Part shown: positions 18,301 through 26,797 of the stretch, one piece after another | How positions within the stretch are numbered: the first letter of the stretch is position 1 | Layout: each line of letters begins with the position of its first letter | Assembly (NCBI GenBank): GCA_013416795.1 | Contig: RQSC01000016.1 | Span: 4,070-32,924 of the forward strand | Direction of reading: 5' to 3' | Source of the DNA: Prasinococcaceae sp. CCMP 1430 | Taxonomy: Eukaryota; Prasinodermophyta; Palmophyllophyceae; Prasinococcales; Prasinococcaceae | Length of the DNA stretch: 28,855 nt | Notes under the pieces: generated by a model | What the model was told of the DNA's origin: nothing | Database searches by the model: none | What the model saw: the letters and a program-made list of their open reading frames with translations, nothing else | Position numbers and translations under genes: made by a program

Positions 18301-19290
18301 GCCGTCGAGCTTGACGTCTACGACAGGCTCAACGAGATTGCGCTGTCTGGCAAGAAGGCCACGGCAAAGTCGCTCGTCGCTGGAGAGAGCCGCCCGCTCT
18401 TCCTGGCGGCGGCGCCTGACGACAAGCTGCCAAAGGAGGCCGAGGCAGGTTACCTGCTGAGGGGCAAGCTGACGTTGGGCGCCAAATCGCCCGCCGTGCC
18501 GGTGACCTACGTAGTGAGCCCAAAGGCGGACGACCTCGAGAAGAAGAAGAGCGAGAAAAAGAAGGACGAGGAGGATGAGAAGAAGGACGCCGCCACCAAG
18601 CTGCAGGAGGCTGCGCGGGACGCTCAGATGGCCGCGCTCAAGAAGCTGCCTCGCGGCACGCCGGAGGAGCGCGCCGAGTACGAGATGGCGCTGTCGGTGC
18701 TGCTTGGACAATTTCCTGACCATCTGCCCCTCCTCTCGCAGGCCGCAAAGACACAGCTCGATGTGGCCAAGAAGGCAGACGCTGCGGACAAGGCGGTCTT
18801 GATGGATGAGGTGGTCGTCGCGGCCGACCGCGTGATCGCTGCGGTCGACGCCGCTGAGATAGCGCTCGCTCTTGGCGTCCGCGCGTCCGACGAGGACGAC
18901 CAGGCCGCGCTGGGCGCGCGCAAGAAGGCGGAAGAGAAGCGCGATGCGCTGGTCGATGCGCTAGCGTGCAAGGCGGCGGGCACCCTGGAGGGAGCAATGG
19001 CAGAGGAGCAGAAGGCGGAGGCTGCAGTGGCCGTGTACAAGGAGCTGTCCAAGTGGACGGACTCCGCCGCCGCCAAGCACGCCGAGCTGCGCGCAGCAGT
19101 CGAGTCTGCGCGCGGCCGCCCCGCGGTCGCGCTCAAGGCGCTCGGCGAGCACATCAAAGAGGAGCAGCCCGGCCGCGACGTGCATGAGAGGCGCGTCGCT
19201 CTCATGGAGGATCTGGGATGGGAACACATCGCCCTCATGGAGCGTGAGCGCATCGCCGCGCGCTTCCCGGAGGGCGACAAGCTCATGTGA
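15391..19290 (+). CDS. TPP2: Tripeptidyl-peptidase II
   Basis: This 1299-residue intronless gene encodes the giant cytosolic subtilisin-like peptidase that removes tripeptides from N-termini of peptides released by the proteasome. The human protein is about 1249 residues. The triad is visible: Asp54 in VVVGILDSGVDPG, His285 in SPHGTHVAG and Ser473 in NGTSMSSP. Asn384 in SSAGNNGP is the likely oxyanion-hole residue. The roughly 200-residue insertion between Asp and His, typical of this family, is present. Beyond residue 520 the long beta-rich and helical regions used in spindle assembly follow. Near residues 1046-1072 there is a highly charged Lys/Glu stretch (EKKKSEKKKDEEDEKKD). The C-terminus is helical. 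The ATG at 15391 is the first codon of the conserved frame. Low-complexity Gly/Ser residues precede the conserved start LLPKRATGADAL. Confidence 0.95.
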   Translation: MGRGGGQGGDGSSAASEASGRDGLLPKRATGADALRRRLGDECDGRGVVVGILDSGVDPGAAGLAVCPDGRPKVVDVVDCTGDGDVRTTTVRELRADGTVLSADGLRGLAVNEGWSNPDGEWRVGQRPLYDFYTPPLLRRVRKERRKRFDEAHRAACARAADELTAFDAAHKAPLGDADARARAELAERVAALAKFADDAEGAAGRDVGPMVDCVVWKDGDNIWRAALDTSSMEGGSKLADSPALASFRQERQFGTFSTLCSCNYVLNVYEDGDVLSVVTDTSPHGTHVAGIVAAHHPGGDGALDGVAPGAQIVSMKIGDGRMGSMETGCGLYRALKATLDNKCDLINMSYGEPTSESNHGRFVELAAELVYKHGVIFISSAGNNGPGLSTVGAPGGSSSPIMGIGAWVSPDMAAESHSVIEPDACGGRQYTWSSRGPTFDGDLGVDISAPGGAIAPVPEWTLNAKQLMNGTSMSSPNACGGMALLVGALKSRGMPVTPARVRRAVLNTATQLEDLPYANQRLTSGRGLVDVSSAWDYLVANEAADVPDVRYEVQVSYCNSLSRKMRGVYLRRVRGDPSYARVSATVSVDPKFLEIARNKEDKAAFEQRIALSVEGCSEGTAVGWVRAPESVMLMQSGRDFKIEVDTTLLPEDTDLHFAEVVGRDTTAPGRGALFRVPITVVEATDVGLTDGAPHMTRFEGLDLTPGAIVRKFVMPPPGANYVEVTVTAGALPASPRSIWLHCVQVQGEERYSNLEVNKRLSVTSHGKASATLPVREGYVLEVCVAQFWSSGGASTIDLEVDFHGLAAESGSQSAVALASGDGFAALRVKSALRTQRLNASVQLDRIERTLRPKKADVAPLRDTARDSLWEGKRSHGLTLEYAFTLKEEATVAVRMPMLNCRVYDGPLDHQLYYIVDKNKRVVGQGDIYPEDHKLPKGDFTVRVLLRHDSPETLRKLEFMPLVLDRKLESAVELDVYDRLNEIALSGKKATAKSLVAGESRPLFLAAAPDDKLPKEAEAGYLLRGKLTLGAKSPAVPVTYVVSPKADDLEKKKSEKKKDEEDEKKDAATKLQEAARDAQMAALKKLPRGTPEERAEYEMALSVLLGQFPDHLPLLSQAAKTQLDVAKKADAADKAVLMDEVVVAADRVIAAVDAAEIALALGVRASDEDDQAALGARKKAEEKRDALVDALACKAAGTLEGAMAEEQKAEAAVAVYKELSKWTDSAAAKHAELRAAVESARGRPAVALKALGEHIKEEQPGRDVHERRVALMEDLGWEHIALMERERIAARFPEGDKLM

Positions 19291-19601
19291 CGGGAACTGT
19301 GTTGTCGTGGGGGGTGCAGGGGTGCAGGGCCTTGGGAGGTCAATGACTTCTTGCATGTCAACATCTTATTTCTGGTCCACCGCGACGCGCGTCAATGGGC
19401 GCGCCCACTGGCCCCCATGGGATGGCTTTGGGCGCAGCGAGCGGCGCGGGGATCACATCACCACCGTTACCACTCGTGGCAGAGTTTCTTGCCAACAGGT
19501 CACTTACATCGCCCGGTCGTTCGTGCTCGTTCGCTGCCTCATACGTGCACGGTCGCACACCCTCACAACTAGCAACGATCCTGCGCCATCTCTTGTGCTG
19601 T
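19291..19601. other. Intergenic between convergent genes 7 and 8
   Basis: This 311-bp region between two stop codons presumably holds the 3' untranslated parts of both genes. I see no repeat, RNA gene or plausible ORF. Confidence 0.55.
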
Positions 19602-22600
19602 TCAATCACCGCTCACGAGGCCGCCGCTAAGTGACCTGATCGATGCGATGAGTCCAATGCCTCGCTTGCTGCTGGAATTTGAGAGCGAGCGCTGCGCGCG
19701 AGGCGCAGACGCATCCCCGACGCCCAAAGCGTGAGCTCCGTCCTCCTCTGCGTCGTCGTCGTGAGGTATGCTGTCTGTGCTGGCCTGACTTTCCAGCACT
19801 GAGCGGCTGGAGATTGGTGGCTTGTCCAGCCACCAGCACGGATACTCCTCGAGTTTGACCTTCAGTTTGCCTCGCTCGTGCAGGCGCTGAGCCATCATCT
19901 GTTTGGCACGCGGGGTGCCGCAAAGCTCGAGGAGCGCTTGCCTCGTGCGCGCAGCAACATTCACCTTGCCTGGGGAGGACAGCGCCTCCATGCGAGCAGC
20001 CACGTTGACAGTGTCGCCATAGATGGTGAACTTGCCGCCCGTCACACCCGCGACCACAGGGCCTGTGTTGATGCCAAAGCGCACTTGCACCGCCCCGCGC
20101 TTCGCATTTTCCTCGTCAACTAGCGTTTCTGCGGCCGCATCGGCGCAGTCATGTGCAAACTCTGTGGCTCGTAGTGCGTGGTCCCTGCACACCTTGGGAA
20201 GCCCCGCGACCGCGACGAAGCAGTCGCCAATAGTGTCGATCTTGGTCACGCCGCGATCCGCTGCGATGGCCTCAAACTTCACGAACAGGCGCTCGACCAT
20301 CGCGTCAACCTTCTCTGGCGTCATGCTCGCGGAGAGCTTGGTAAAGCCCTTGATGTCTGAGAAGACGACGCTGCAGCAGTCGTACGTCACTGGATCCGGC
20401 CGTCGCCCCTCTTGTAGCGCCTTGGTCATCGATCCCGGCAGGCTGGTGCCAAATTGCGAAAGGAGGCGGCGCCCCGCATCCATCGGCGGCGGCGGTGGCT
20501 CTGGCATGGCATCGTAAATCTTTTCTAGACGCTCGTGCAGTTCGGCCGCGCTGGGCCTGCGGAGTGGATTTTGATGCCAGCACTCGGACATCAGCTCAAG
20601 AAGCTCCATCGGACACGAAAACTGCTTCGCGTGGGTGTCCCAGGGCGGCGCGCAGGGTCGAAGCGGATCCGCCGGGTCCGATACCCGCACGAGCAGTTCG
20701 TCGAGTCGCATGTGCTTGAGCTCATCAACATAGGGTTCATGCTTGGACACCAGCTCATACAGACACATGCCAAAGCTGTACACATCACTGGCCGGTGTGT
20801 TGCAGGAGTCTCTCGCTGCAATGGCCCCCATCGCAATGGTCTGCCCTTGAACAGCTGCCGCCTCAGAGATGCCCGAGGGCACTTCCGCAGACATCGCTTC
20901 GTTCGGCAGCGCCGAGTCACTGTCCGACGTGTGTGAGGCCAGGCTTTGCGTTGACGAGCGGCCGGCCGCTGACGTACCCTTGCCAGCGGTGACGCTTTCC
21001 TGCTTGGACTGCTGGCACTGGCTCGCGAAGTCGCTCGCAGCGTCACCGAAGTGCTCTTCGGCGGGAGTGTCCTCTTTCGACGACACCACGCCGGGCGTTT
21101 CGTGGCGCTCATGCTGCCGCATCTCCTGCACCTCGCGTCCGAGTCGTCGATTTCGCGCCCTTTCGCTGCCGCGCTCTTGAACACCAGCAGCAGTTCCGCC
21201 GTTGGTGTCGGCAGTGGAATCCACTGCAGACGCAGGAGCTCCGCCGGCACTGCTGCCATCTGATGACACGAGCGAGCCCAGGGAGTCCGCGCGCGCCGAG
21301 TTCCCAGGGGTCACTGCATCCCGTCGCACTCGCGCGCGCAGGGCCGCCCAGATGGTCGCGGACGACCGCGCCGAGGCGTTGACGTCGGCGCTGCTATCTC
21401 TCGCAAGAGCACCCGAAGAGCCGCTCGCGCCGCCGCTACCCATGTTCCCCTTGCTCCTGTGCAGGCGCGCGGCCTCGGCGCTGCGCTGGAGAGCGTCACG
21501 GTTGATCAGCTCGGGTGCAATCCACAGCGGCGTTCCCCCTGAACGTCGACGTGGCCCCGTCATGCCGCCGCTTGAGAGGCCAAAGTCCCCTAGCTTAGCC
21601 GTGAATTTAGAGTCAATCATGATGTTGGCACACTTGATGTCGGCGTGGACGACAGGTGGGTCCTGCGCGTGTAGATACCGCAGTCCTGCGCTCGCATTCG
21701 CAGCCGCGCCGAGCAGCACCTTGAGAGACACGCTCGGTGTGGCTGCGACTTTGGATAACGACGAGTCCAGCACCGCGCGCAGGCTGCCCTGTTCCATGAG
21801 CTCCATTACGAGCGACGGCCCACGCGAACCAGGCGGTGTCGCCACACCCATCATCGCCACGATGTGTGGGTGCCGAAGGCGAACAAGCAGTTCGATCTCC
21901 CTCTCGAAATTCGCCATGCGGCGGTCTTGACCCCCGCTGGCACAGCCCAGCATATGCAACGGCGCACGGCACACGCCCCCGCTGGTCTCGTCGATGCTCA
22001 TCGTGGTCCTGCTCAGCACGGCAAGGCTAAGCCGGCTCGCAGAGCGCTCAAAGGGCCCACTGCCGTCAGACGACGCGCTTAGCATACCCTTGACGGCCAC
22101 GGGGGTGCCGTGGTAGAATGCCTTCAGAACTTCGCCGTGAGCGCCTTGCCCAAGCACAACTGGAGGGTCTTCGAAAACGAGCTCCTCGTACTTGATCACC
22201 CATGGCTTTTCGCGCCTGCGCCTGTACAGAAGGAAGCCGACGAGCAAAAGGAGCAGGAGGATCACGACCCCTACAGTGACACCCACTGCAATTTGGACGG
22301 TGTTGTCGTTCGATGTTGATGACGACGGCAGCGGCTTAAGATCCGCAGGTATCTCGTCACTGCCGCCTGGCCACACAACCGGTTCATCGGTCCGGACGAA
22401 CTCCTCGCTGGTTTCATTGAGGACGCCGACGAGCACGAAGCGGCCGACGCCGCCAGCTGTGCTGGTGGTGCTGGCCTGCCGTGTGCCGTTGCCACCTGCT
22501 GCCGAGTTCGCGGACGCGTTCGGCACCTGCCAATTGGTCACCGCAATCGTGAGTCCCTCTGTGCTCCTATCGCCATTGGACATGAAGGACACTTGGGCAG

Positions 22601-24125
22601 ACGCACCTGAGAATGTTGTCTGCAGGAAAGCCTCGTAGAGAGCGTTGCCGCGCGCGGTTGCGTTGAAGTCGGGGTCAAAAAGCCCCGAGTCGAGGCTGGC
22701 TGCAGCGAGCGCGAGCGCCCACACCGCATCATAGGCGTATGGTGCAAAATCGCTCAGGTCGTCAGCGAGCAGCGCCTTCGTGTCCGACTCCTCCAAAGTG
22801 GCGTTTCCAAGGTAAATGCACGTGGGTGCAACTTGCCGGGCTTCAACGAGTGCGTTGAAGTTCGGAGAGAGAGTCGGATCAGCGGCGACGCGGAGCAGGC
22901 CCGCCATGCGCTCGCTTAGCCTCGCTGGGTCATCGGCGCTACTCAGCGCGTTGGAGGTGAGGCCGTCCGACGTTACCCACGCGTAGCCTGTTTCGAGCAT
23001 GCCCCTGTCGTCGGCCAGACGAAATATGGTGTCGGCATCCGTATCGAACATGATCGCCACCACGATGGTCGCCCGGGTGCGCAAGATAGCATCGAGCACG
23101 GCGCCAACGCTCGCTGCCGTCACGTTCGAGTTCGACTCGTACAGTTGGGTCACCAAAATTTTGATGCCCAGCTCTTCTGCAGCTTCGGCGAAGTCCGCGG
23201 TGTACCCAGTTCCGTACGCGTCGTTAGGAGCGAAAAACGCAACGTTTTGCCAGCCGACGCGCCGCACAAGTGAGGCTGTCACAGCCGCTGTGGACGAGTC
23301 GCTCACCACCGTGCGCCCGAACAGCGTGCCGGCGCCCGCGAGGCTGCTTGCTGTGGAGGCGTGCGAGACCTGCAAGGCGCCAAAGAAGCTGGCGATCTCG
23401 GCCATCGGCCCAGTAACGGCGCTGCGAGCCGCACCCACGATCGCGTGCGATCCGGCTCCTACGACACTCTCGAGCGCAGCATTGATGCCGCCATCGATCG
23501 AAAATTGCGTGTCGTAGAGCCCGCACTCGACCCGCAGCCCCGCCGCGCGCAGGGCGTTCACCGTTGCGTTCCCAACGATGCTCGCGTCAAGTTCTCGCGC
23601 GTGCTGGCACGCAAGCAGCGCCGACGCCGCGCGCGTCGAACGCTGCACGCCCTGCGAGTAGGGCATTGCCACTGCTAGGCGCAGGGTGGCGCCACACGAG
23701 GGCAAGGCCCCCGTCGCTTCGCCAGCGTCACTGCTGCTGTTCCCACCTCCGTTGCCTGAGCCGTCGGCGCACCACGCGTCGCATGTGCCCTCCGGGCGAG
23801 GGGTGCTCTGCCGCTCGGTCGCATCCGCTGCCAGGGGCCAGAGCCCGGCGTCTGCTGCCGCTTCACGGTCCCTCTCACTCAGTCCCCGGCTCTGTCCGCC
23901 GCCGCCTCTCCCACTTCCACTGGCACTGCGCGACGCAGCGCCGGGCGCGGAGCTTGTCTGGCGCAGCTCGCCCGCGTCGCTTGGCGGCGGGCGCGTCGCC
24001 GTCGCCGCCTGCCCGCGCCCGCAGGCAGCACCCACTACCACCACGGCCGCGAGGACCGCCCCCACCTGGCTCGGGCGGCGCGCCACGCTGCACCTGGCGC
24101 CCCCACCGCGCAGCATCCTCGCCAT
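19602..24125 (-). CDS. Receptor with ligand-binding ectodomain, kinase and class III cyclase
   Basis: The protein has 1507 residues and the gene no intron. The start MARMLRGGG (24125) gives a signal peptide (core VGAVLAAVVVVGAACG); the frame is open further upstream to 24470. The ectodomain resembles periplasmic-binding-protein/ANF-receptor folds (LRLAVAMPYSQG, AIVGAARSAVTGPMAEIA, FFAPNDAYGTGY) and has several Asn-x-Ser/Thr sites. A single membrane helix is at about 606-632. The kinase starts near 642: loop GQGAHGEV, VAVK lysine, HADIKCANIM, DFG and APE, so it looks catalytically intact. About 230 Ser/Gly-rich residues separate APE (870) from DVYSFG (1112). The cyclase follows from about 1253: FSDIKGFT, TIGDCF (both metal Asp), GDTVNVAARME (Asn and Arg). 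The product, cAMP or cGMP, is unclear: the usual selectivity positions read Asp (IDTIGD) and Thr (FTIYGD). It is likely a plasma-membrane receptor; the ligand is unknown. Confidence 0.88.
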   Translation of the reverse strand: MARMLRGGGARCSVARRPSQVGAVLAAVVVVGAACGRGQAATATRPPPSDAGELRQTSSAPGAASRSASGSGRGGGGQSRGLSERDREAAADAGLWPLAADATERQSTPRPEGTCDAWCADGSGNGGGNSSSDAGEATGALPSCGATLRLAVAMPYSQGVQRSTRAASALLACQHARELDASIVGNATVNALRAAGLRVECGLYDTQFSIDGGINAALESVVGAGSHAIVGAARSAVTGPMAEIASFFGALQVSHASTASSLAGAGTLFGRTVVSDSSTAAVTASLVRRVGWQNVAFFAPNDAYGTGYTADFAEAAEELGIKILVTQLYESNSNVTAASVGAVLDAILRTRATIVVAIMFDTDADTIFRLADDRGMLETGYAWVTSDGLTSNALSSADDPARLSERMAGLLRVAADPTLSPNFNALVEARQVAPTCIYLGNATLEESDTKALLADDLSDFAPYAYDAVWALALAAASLDSGLFDPDFNATARGNALYEAFLQTTFSGASAQVSFMSNGDRSTEGLTIAVTNWQVPNASANSAAGGNGTRQASTTSTAGGVGRFVLVGVLNETSEEFVRTDEPVVWPGGSDEIPADLKPLPSSSTSNDNTVQIAVGVTVGVVILLLLLLVGFLLYRRRREKPWVIKYEELVFEDPPVVLGQGAHGEVLKAFYHGTPVAVKGMLSASSDGSGPFERSASRLSLAVLSRTTMSIDETSGGVCRAPLHMLGCASGGQDRRMANFEREIELLVRLRHPHIVAMMGVATPPGSRGPSLVMELMEQGSLRAVLDSSLSKVAATPSVSLKVLLGAAANASAGLRYLHAQDPPVVHADIKCANIMIDSKFTAKLGDFGLSSGGMTGPRRRSGGTPLWIAPELINRDALQRSAEAARLHRSKGNMGSGGASGSSGALARDSSADVNASARSSATIWAALRARVRRDAVTPGNSARADSLGSLVSSDGSSAGGAPASAVDSTADTNGGTAAGVQERGSERARNRRLGREVQEMRQHERHETPGVVSSKEDTPAEEHFGDAASDFASQCQQSKQESVTAGKGTSAAGRSSTQSLASHTSDSDSALPNEAMSAEVPSGISEAAAVQGQTIAMGAIAARDSCNTPASDVYSFGMCLYELVSKHEPYVDELKHMRLDELLVRVSDPADPLRPCAPPWDTHAKQFSCPMELLELMSECWHQNPLRRPSAAELHERLEKIYDAMPEPPPPPMDAGRRLLSQFGTSLPGSMTKALQEGRRPDPVTYDCCSVVFSDIKGFTKLSASMTPEKVDAMVERLFVKFEAIAADRGVTKIDTIGDCFVAVAGLPKVCRDHALRATEFAHDCADAAAETLVDEENAKRGAVQVRFGINTGPVVAGVTGGKFTIYGDTVNVAARMEALSSPGKVNVAARTRQALLELCGTPRAKQMMAQRLHERGKLKVKLEEYPCWWLDKPPISSRSVLESQASTDSIPHDDDAEEDGAHALGVGDASAPRAQRSLSNSSSKRGIGLIASIRSLSGGLVSGD

Positions 24126-25045
24126 TGCCGACAGCGATCTCGCGCTCCCGCCACCCAGCCTACGATTCTGGGGGACACTGCGTCGGGGCAATTGCAAGAA
24201 AAAAAAAAGGAGCGAGCGATAGCACCACCTCCAGGCGGGGTGGGCGGGCGGGTGGGGGCACGCCCGGGCTCGCCACCCTTCGGTGGAACAGAGCAGACCC
24301 TCGCCGTCTCCCCTGGCTCCCTCCCCGCCCTCGCCCCAGACCCACGCACGCGTGCTCGCCCCGGCGCGACGCCCGGGCGCGTGTGCACCACCAGCGGAGC
24401 CGCGGCGATCCGTCCGCCGCTCGCACCGCCGCGACCCGTACCTCATCGCCGACGTCAAGCCCCACATCACAACCGACCTCCGGCACGGGAGACATACCTG
24501 TCTAGGCGAGAGAGCACGCCGCCGCGCACACCACCATCAGTAGCGCCGCACCACACCCCGCCCCACCCACTCAGCGCGCCGCGCTGCGGTGACCGCGCGC
24601 GCGCACCGAAAAGAGGGGGCGCTGAGTGGGATTCTGATCCCTCCCGTGCACGCGCGCGCCGGCGCGGCGGAGAACGGCGGCAAACGGCGGCAGAATCGGA
24701 ATCGATCGGGGGCGTCGCGCGCGCGCGCGCGCTCTCGAATTGACAAATTCTGAATTGCTGGCCCGCGCATGCATGACTTCAACCCGTCCCAGCCCATACG
24801 TAGGCGTCGGTCGGCGCGCAGCGGCATTTTCCGCCGAAAATCGGAGGCGTAAAAGGCGTCGATTGCATATCGAAATGAACTCAATTTGGTCGACGCGGAG
24901 CGAATTATCGAGCGAAATTACCCCTAAAATCAAAATAAATTCTTTTAGGCATTGTGACACCCTCTGAAGTGCGCGCAGATCAAAAAGTGAAAGGGGGTTG
25001 TAGAGCTCGCCCGTGGGTAAGTGTAATGCCATAGTTGATGTTTGA
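24126..25045. promoter_or_regulatory. Upstream region of the receptor gene and 3' region of the Nudix gene
   Basis: This 920-bp region has no convincing gene. The part next to the receptor (24126-24720) is very GC-rich with an A10-12 run near 24200. From 24735 to 25050 it is AT-rich, unlike its surroundings. There it holds CCCTAA (24922-24927), an inverted repeat CCTAAAA/TTTTAGG (24923-24929 with 24943-24949), and ATTTTC/GAAAAT around 24826-24841. Open frames here are continuations or shadows of neighbours. Confidence 0.5.
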
Positions 25046-25627
25046 TTAGTACAACTGTAGAGCGACAGGCGGCCCCGGGCTGAACGCCGCGCGCGGCCCG
25101 CCGCTCCCGGCGGGGCGGCCGCAGCGCAGGGCCTCGCGCACGCGGCCCGGCGTCGCCGCGAGCTGGGCGAGCGGCATGAAGAGCGGCGTGGGGAGATTGT
25201 CGGGGTCCTCGAAGCTCCAACCCGCGCACTTGTCGGGCTCGCTGTTGTGCGCGACCGCACCGACCTCGAGCTCGCCCGCGACGAAGACCGTGACGTAGTG
25301 GCGCTGCGGCGCGGGCGGCTGCCACACGCAGTTCTCCACGGCGACGCAGCGCGGGTTGGAGAGGCGAAGGCCAGTCTCCTCGAGCATCTCGCGCACCGCG
25401 CACTCCTCGGGCGTCTCGCCGTACTCCAGGTGCCCCCCCGGCAGCGCCCACGTGCCCTCGCCGTGCGCGTTGAGCCGCCTGCCGACGAGCACCCGCCCGC
25501 CGGCGTCGCCCGCGCGCGCTGCGAGCACCCCCACGCCCACGCGTGGCACTGTGAAAAGCAGCTGCTTGGTGGCGGCCGCTGCACGCCGCTCCGCGGCCGC
25601 CATCTCCTCCTCCGCGGATGGCGCCAT
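25046..25627 (-). CDS. Nudix hydrolase, NUDT15/MTH2-like
   Basis: The protein has 193 residues. Nudix enzymes hydrolyse nucleoside diphosphates linked to another moiety, often cleaning oxidised or non-canonical nucleotides. The Nudix box (residues about 64-86) fits GX5EX7REUXEEXGU exactly: [20 protein letters not shown] followed by TGL. Before it are [10 protein letters not shown] and [19 protein letters not shown]. After it are [13 protein letters not shown] and a [12 protein letters not shown] segment, an arrangement like NUDT15 (MTH2) and plant NUDT1. Specificity cannot be read from sequence. The ATG at 25627 begins [15 protein letters not shown]; the frame stays open upstream to 25804, but that stretch runs into AT-rich promoter sequence. 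The last 30 residues are Gly/Pro/Arg-rich. It diverges from the Abitram-like gene. Confidence 0.88.
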   Translation of the reverse strand: MAPSAEEEMAAAERRAAAATKQLLFTVPRVGVGVLAARAGDAGGRVLVGRRLNAHGEGTWALPGGHLEYGETPEECAVREMLEETGLRLSNPRCVAVENCVWQPPAPQRHYVTVFVAGELEVGAVAHNSEPDKCAGWSFEDPDNLPTPLFMPLAQLAATPGRVREALRCGRPAGSGGPRAAFSPGPPVALQLY

Positions 25628-25971
25628 CGCCGCCGCCGTCGCCGCCACTCGCTTCAACACCCACCCGGTACGCGCGCGCGCGCGCTCTGGCCGGCGCGGC
25701 GCACCGCACGCAACGTGGGAGCACGCATGGATATGCGCATCAAAAGGAATCCCAACCAAACGCAAAGGGAAAAAGGGTCCATACGAACACAAATCATAAT
25801 GCATTCATATGTGTATCTCGGGTGCGTTGGAACGGTAAAATAGTTAGGGTTGCAATGTTACCGTAAATGCCGCGCGCGGCCGACGAGCGGCGCGGCGGCT
25901 CGAGCCACAGCGCGCGCCCCTGGGGGTGGGTGGGGTGGGGCGGGGCGGGGTGGGGCGGAGGAGGGAGGCGC
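25628..25971. promoter_or_regulatory. Divergent promoter between Nudix and Abitram-like genes
   Basis: This 344-bp region has an AT-rich core at 25730-25865 with ATCATAATGCATTCATATG-type sequence and TTAGGG (25844-25849). A G-rich stretch follows at 25919-25966 (runs of GGGG on the plus strand), just before the Abitram-like start. Confidence 0.5.
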
Positions 25972-26797
25972 ATGGGTCTGCCTAGGAGACCATCGCCGGC
26001 TTGCGCGAGGGGCTACGAGCAGCTCTTCATCGCCGGTGAGGGCGCCCACGCGCGCGTGCGCGCGCGCGCTCGCGCGGCCGGGCGCAGAGGCGAACGGGCG
26101 AGCGAGTGTGCGGCAGGCCAGCCAGCGTAGGTGCGCCCGCGCGGGGTTGACGCCGTGCGAGCACCTACTGATACCCACCGCTGCCGATGACGCACACACT
26201 CCTGCCCGACTACTTGCGTCGCCGGCGCTGGCGCCAACGCGGCCCGCCCGCACAGACGCCGGCGGCGTGCCTGGAAACGACCTGTACGCGCTGAAACACC
26301 GCAATGGCCTGGTCGTCGTGGGTCTCGCCGCACGCCATGCAGCGCTGCGTTCCGGCGGAGAGCTGCGCGTGACGTACGTGGTCGACGGAGACGATCGGCG
26401 CGAGCTCGCCGCAGCAGCAACGGGAAAGCGCAAGCGCAAGGGCCAGCAGAAGCTCGGCGCGGCGCACGCCATTGCGGAGCTCACATGCGAAGGCAGCGGC
26501 GACGGGGAAAGCAGTAGTGAGTGCACCCGGTACCGCGTGCACGCGTTAGTCGACGGCACGCTTCTTGAGGTGAACAGCGCTTTGGACAGCTCGCGCGCGG
26601 GCAGCAAGCCCTCCGGCGCGCTGCTGCGCTCGTCCGCTGAGTGGCGCGGATACGTGGGCATCGTGATGGCCTACGGAGATGCCGCTAAGCGCATGTGCGT
26701 GGGCGCGAGCGCGGGCAACGACGTGGGTACGCTACTGTCGCTCGACGAGTATGAGGCGCTGCGCGGCATTGCGAAGGAGGACTCACCTTACCGATAG
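25972..26797 (+). CDS. Abitram (FAM206/Simiate)-like protein
   Basis: The proposed exons are 25972-26035 and 26256-26797, giving 201 residues. The intron 26036-26255 (220 bp) has donor GCCG|GTGAGG and acceptor CCGCACAG|AC, phase 1. The protein then reads GYEQLFIADAGGVPGNDLYA followed by LKHRNGLVVVGLAARH. This lines up with the vertebrate Abitram N-terminus, where a Tyr-rich segment precedes an LxHSNR and a GLA-x-x-H motif. Later family features are TGKRKRKGQQKL, YRVHALVDGTLLEVN and GYVGIVMA. Human Abitram is about 181 residues and is linked to actin filament dynamics and nuclear speckles; it contains a lipoyl/glycine-cleavage-H-like fold. The role in a single-celled organism is unknown. The second exon's frame is open upstream to 25850, but that stretch is low-complexity and lacks the conserved N-terminus. 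Confidence 0.78.

Noticed and set aside
17356-18723. Long open frame (455 codons) on the minus strand opposite tripeptidyl-peptidase II
   Set aside because: It has no family resemblance. In such GC-rich coding DNA, long antisense frames are expected, and the plus strand carries a clear conserved protein.
24571-25584. 337-codon minus-strand frame overlapping the Nudix gene
   Set aside because: It is a shifted frame of the Nudix coding sequence running into the AT-rich spacer; the Nudix box is in the other frame.
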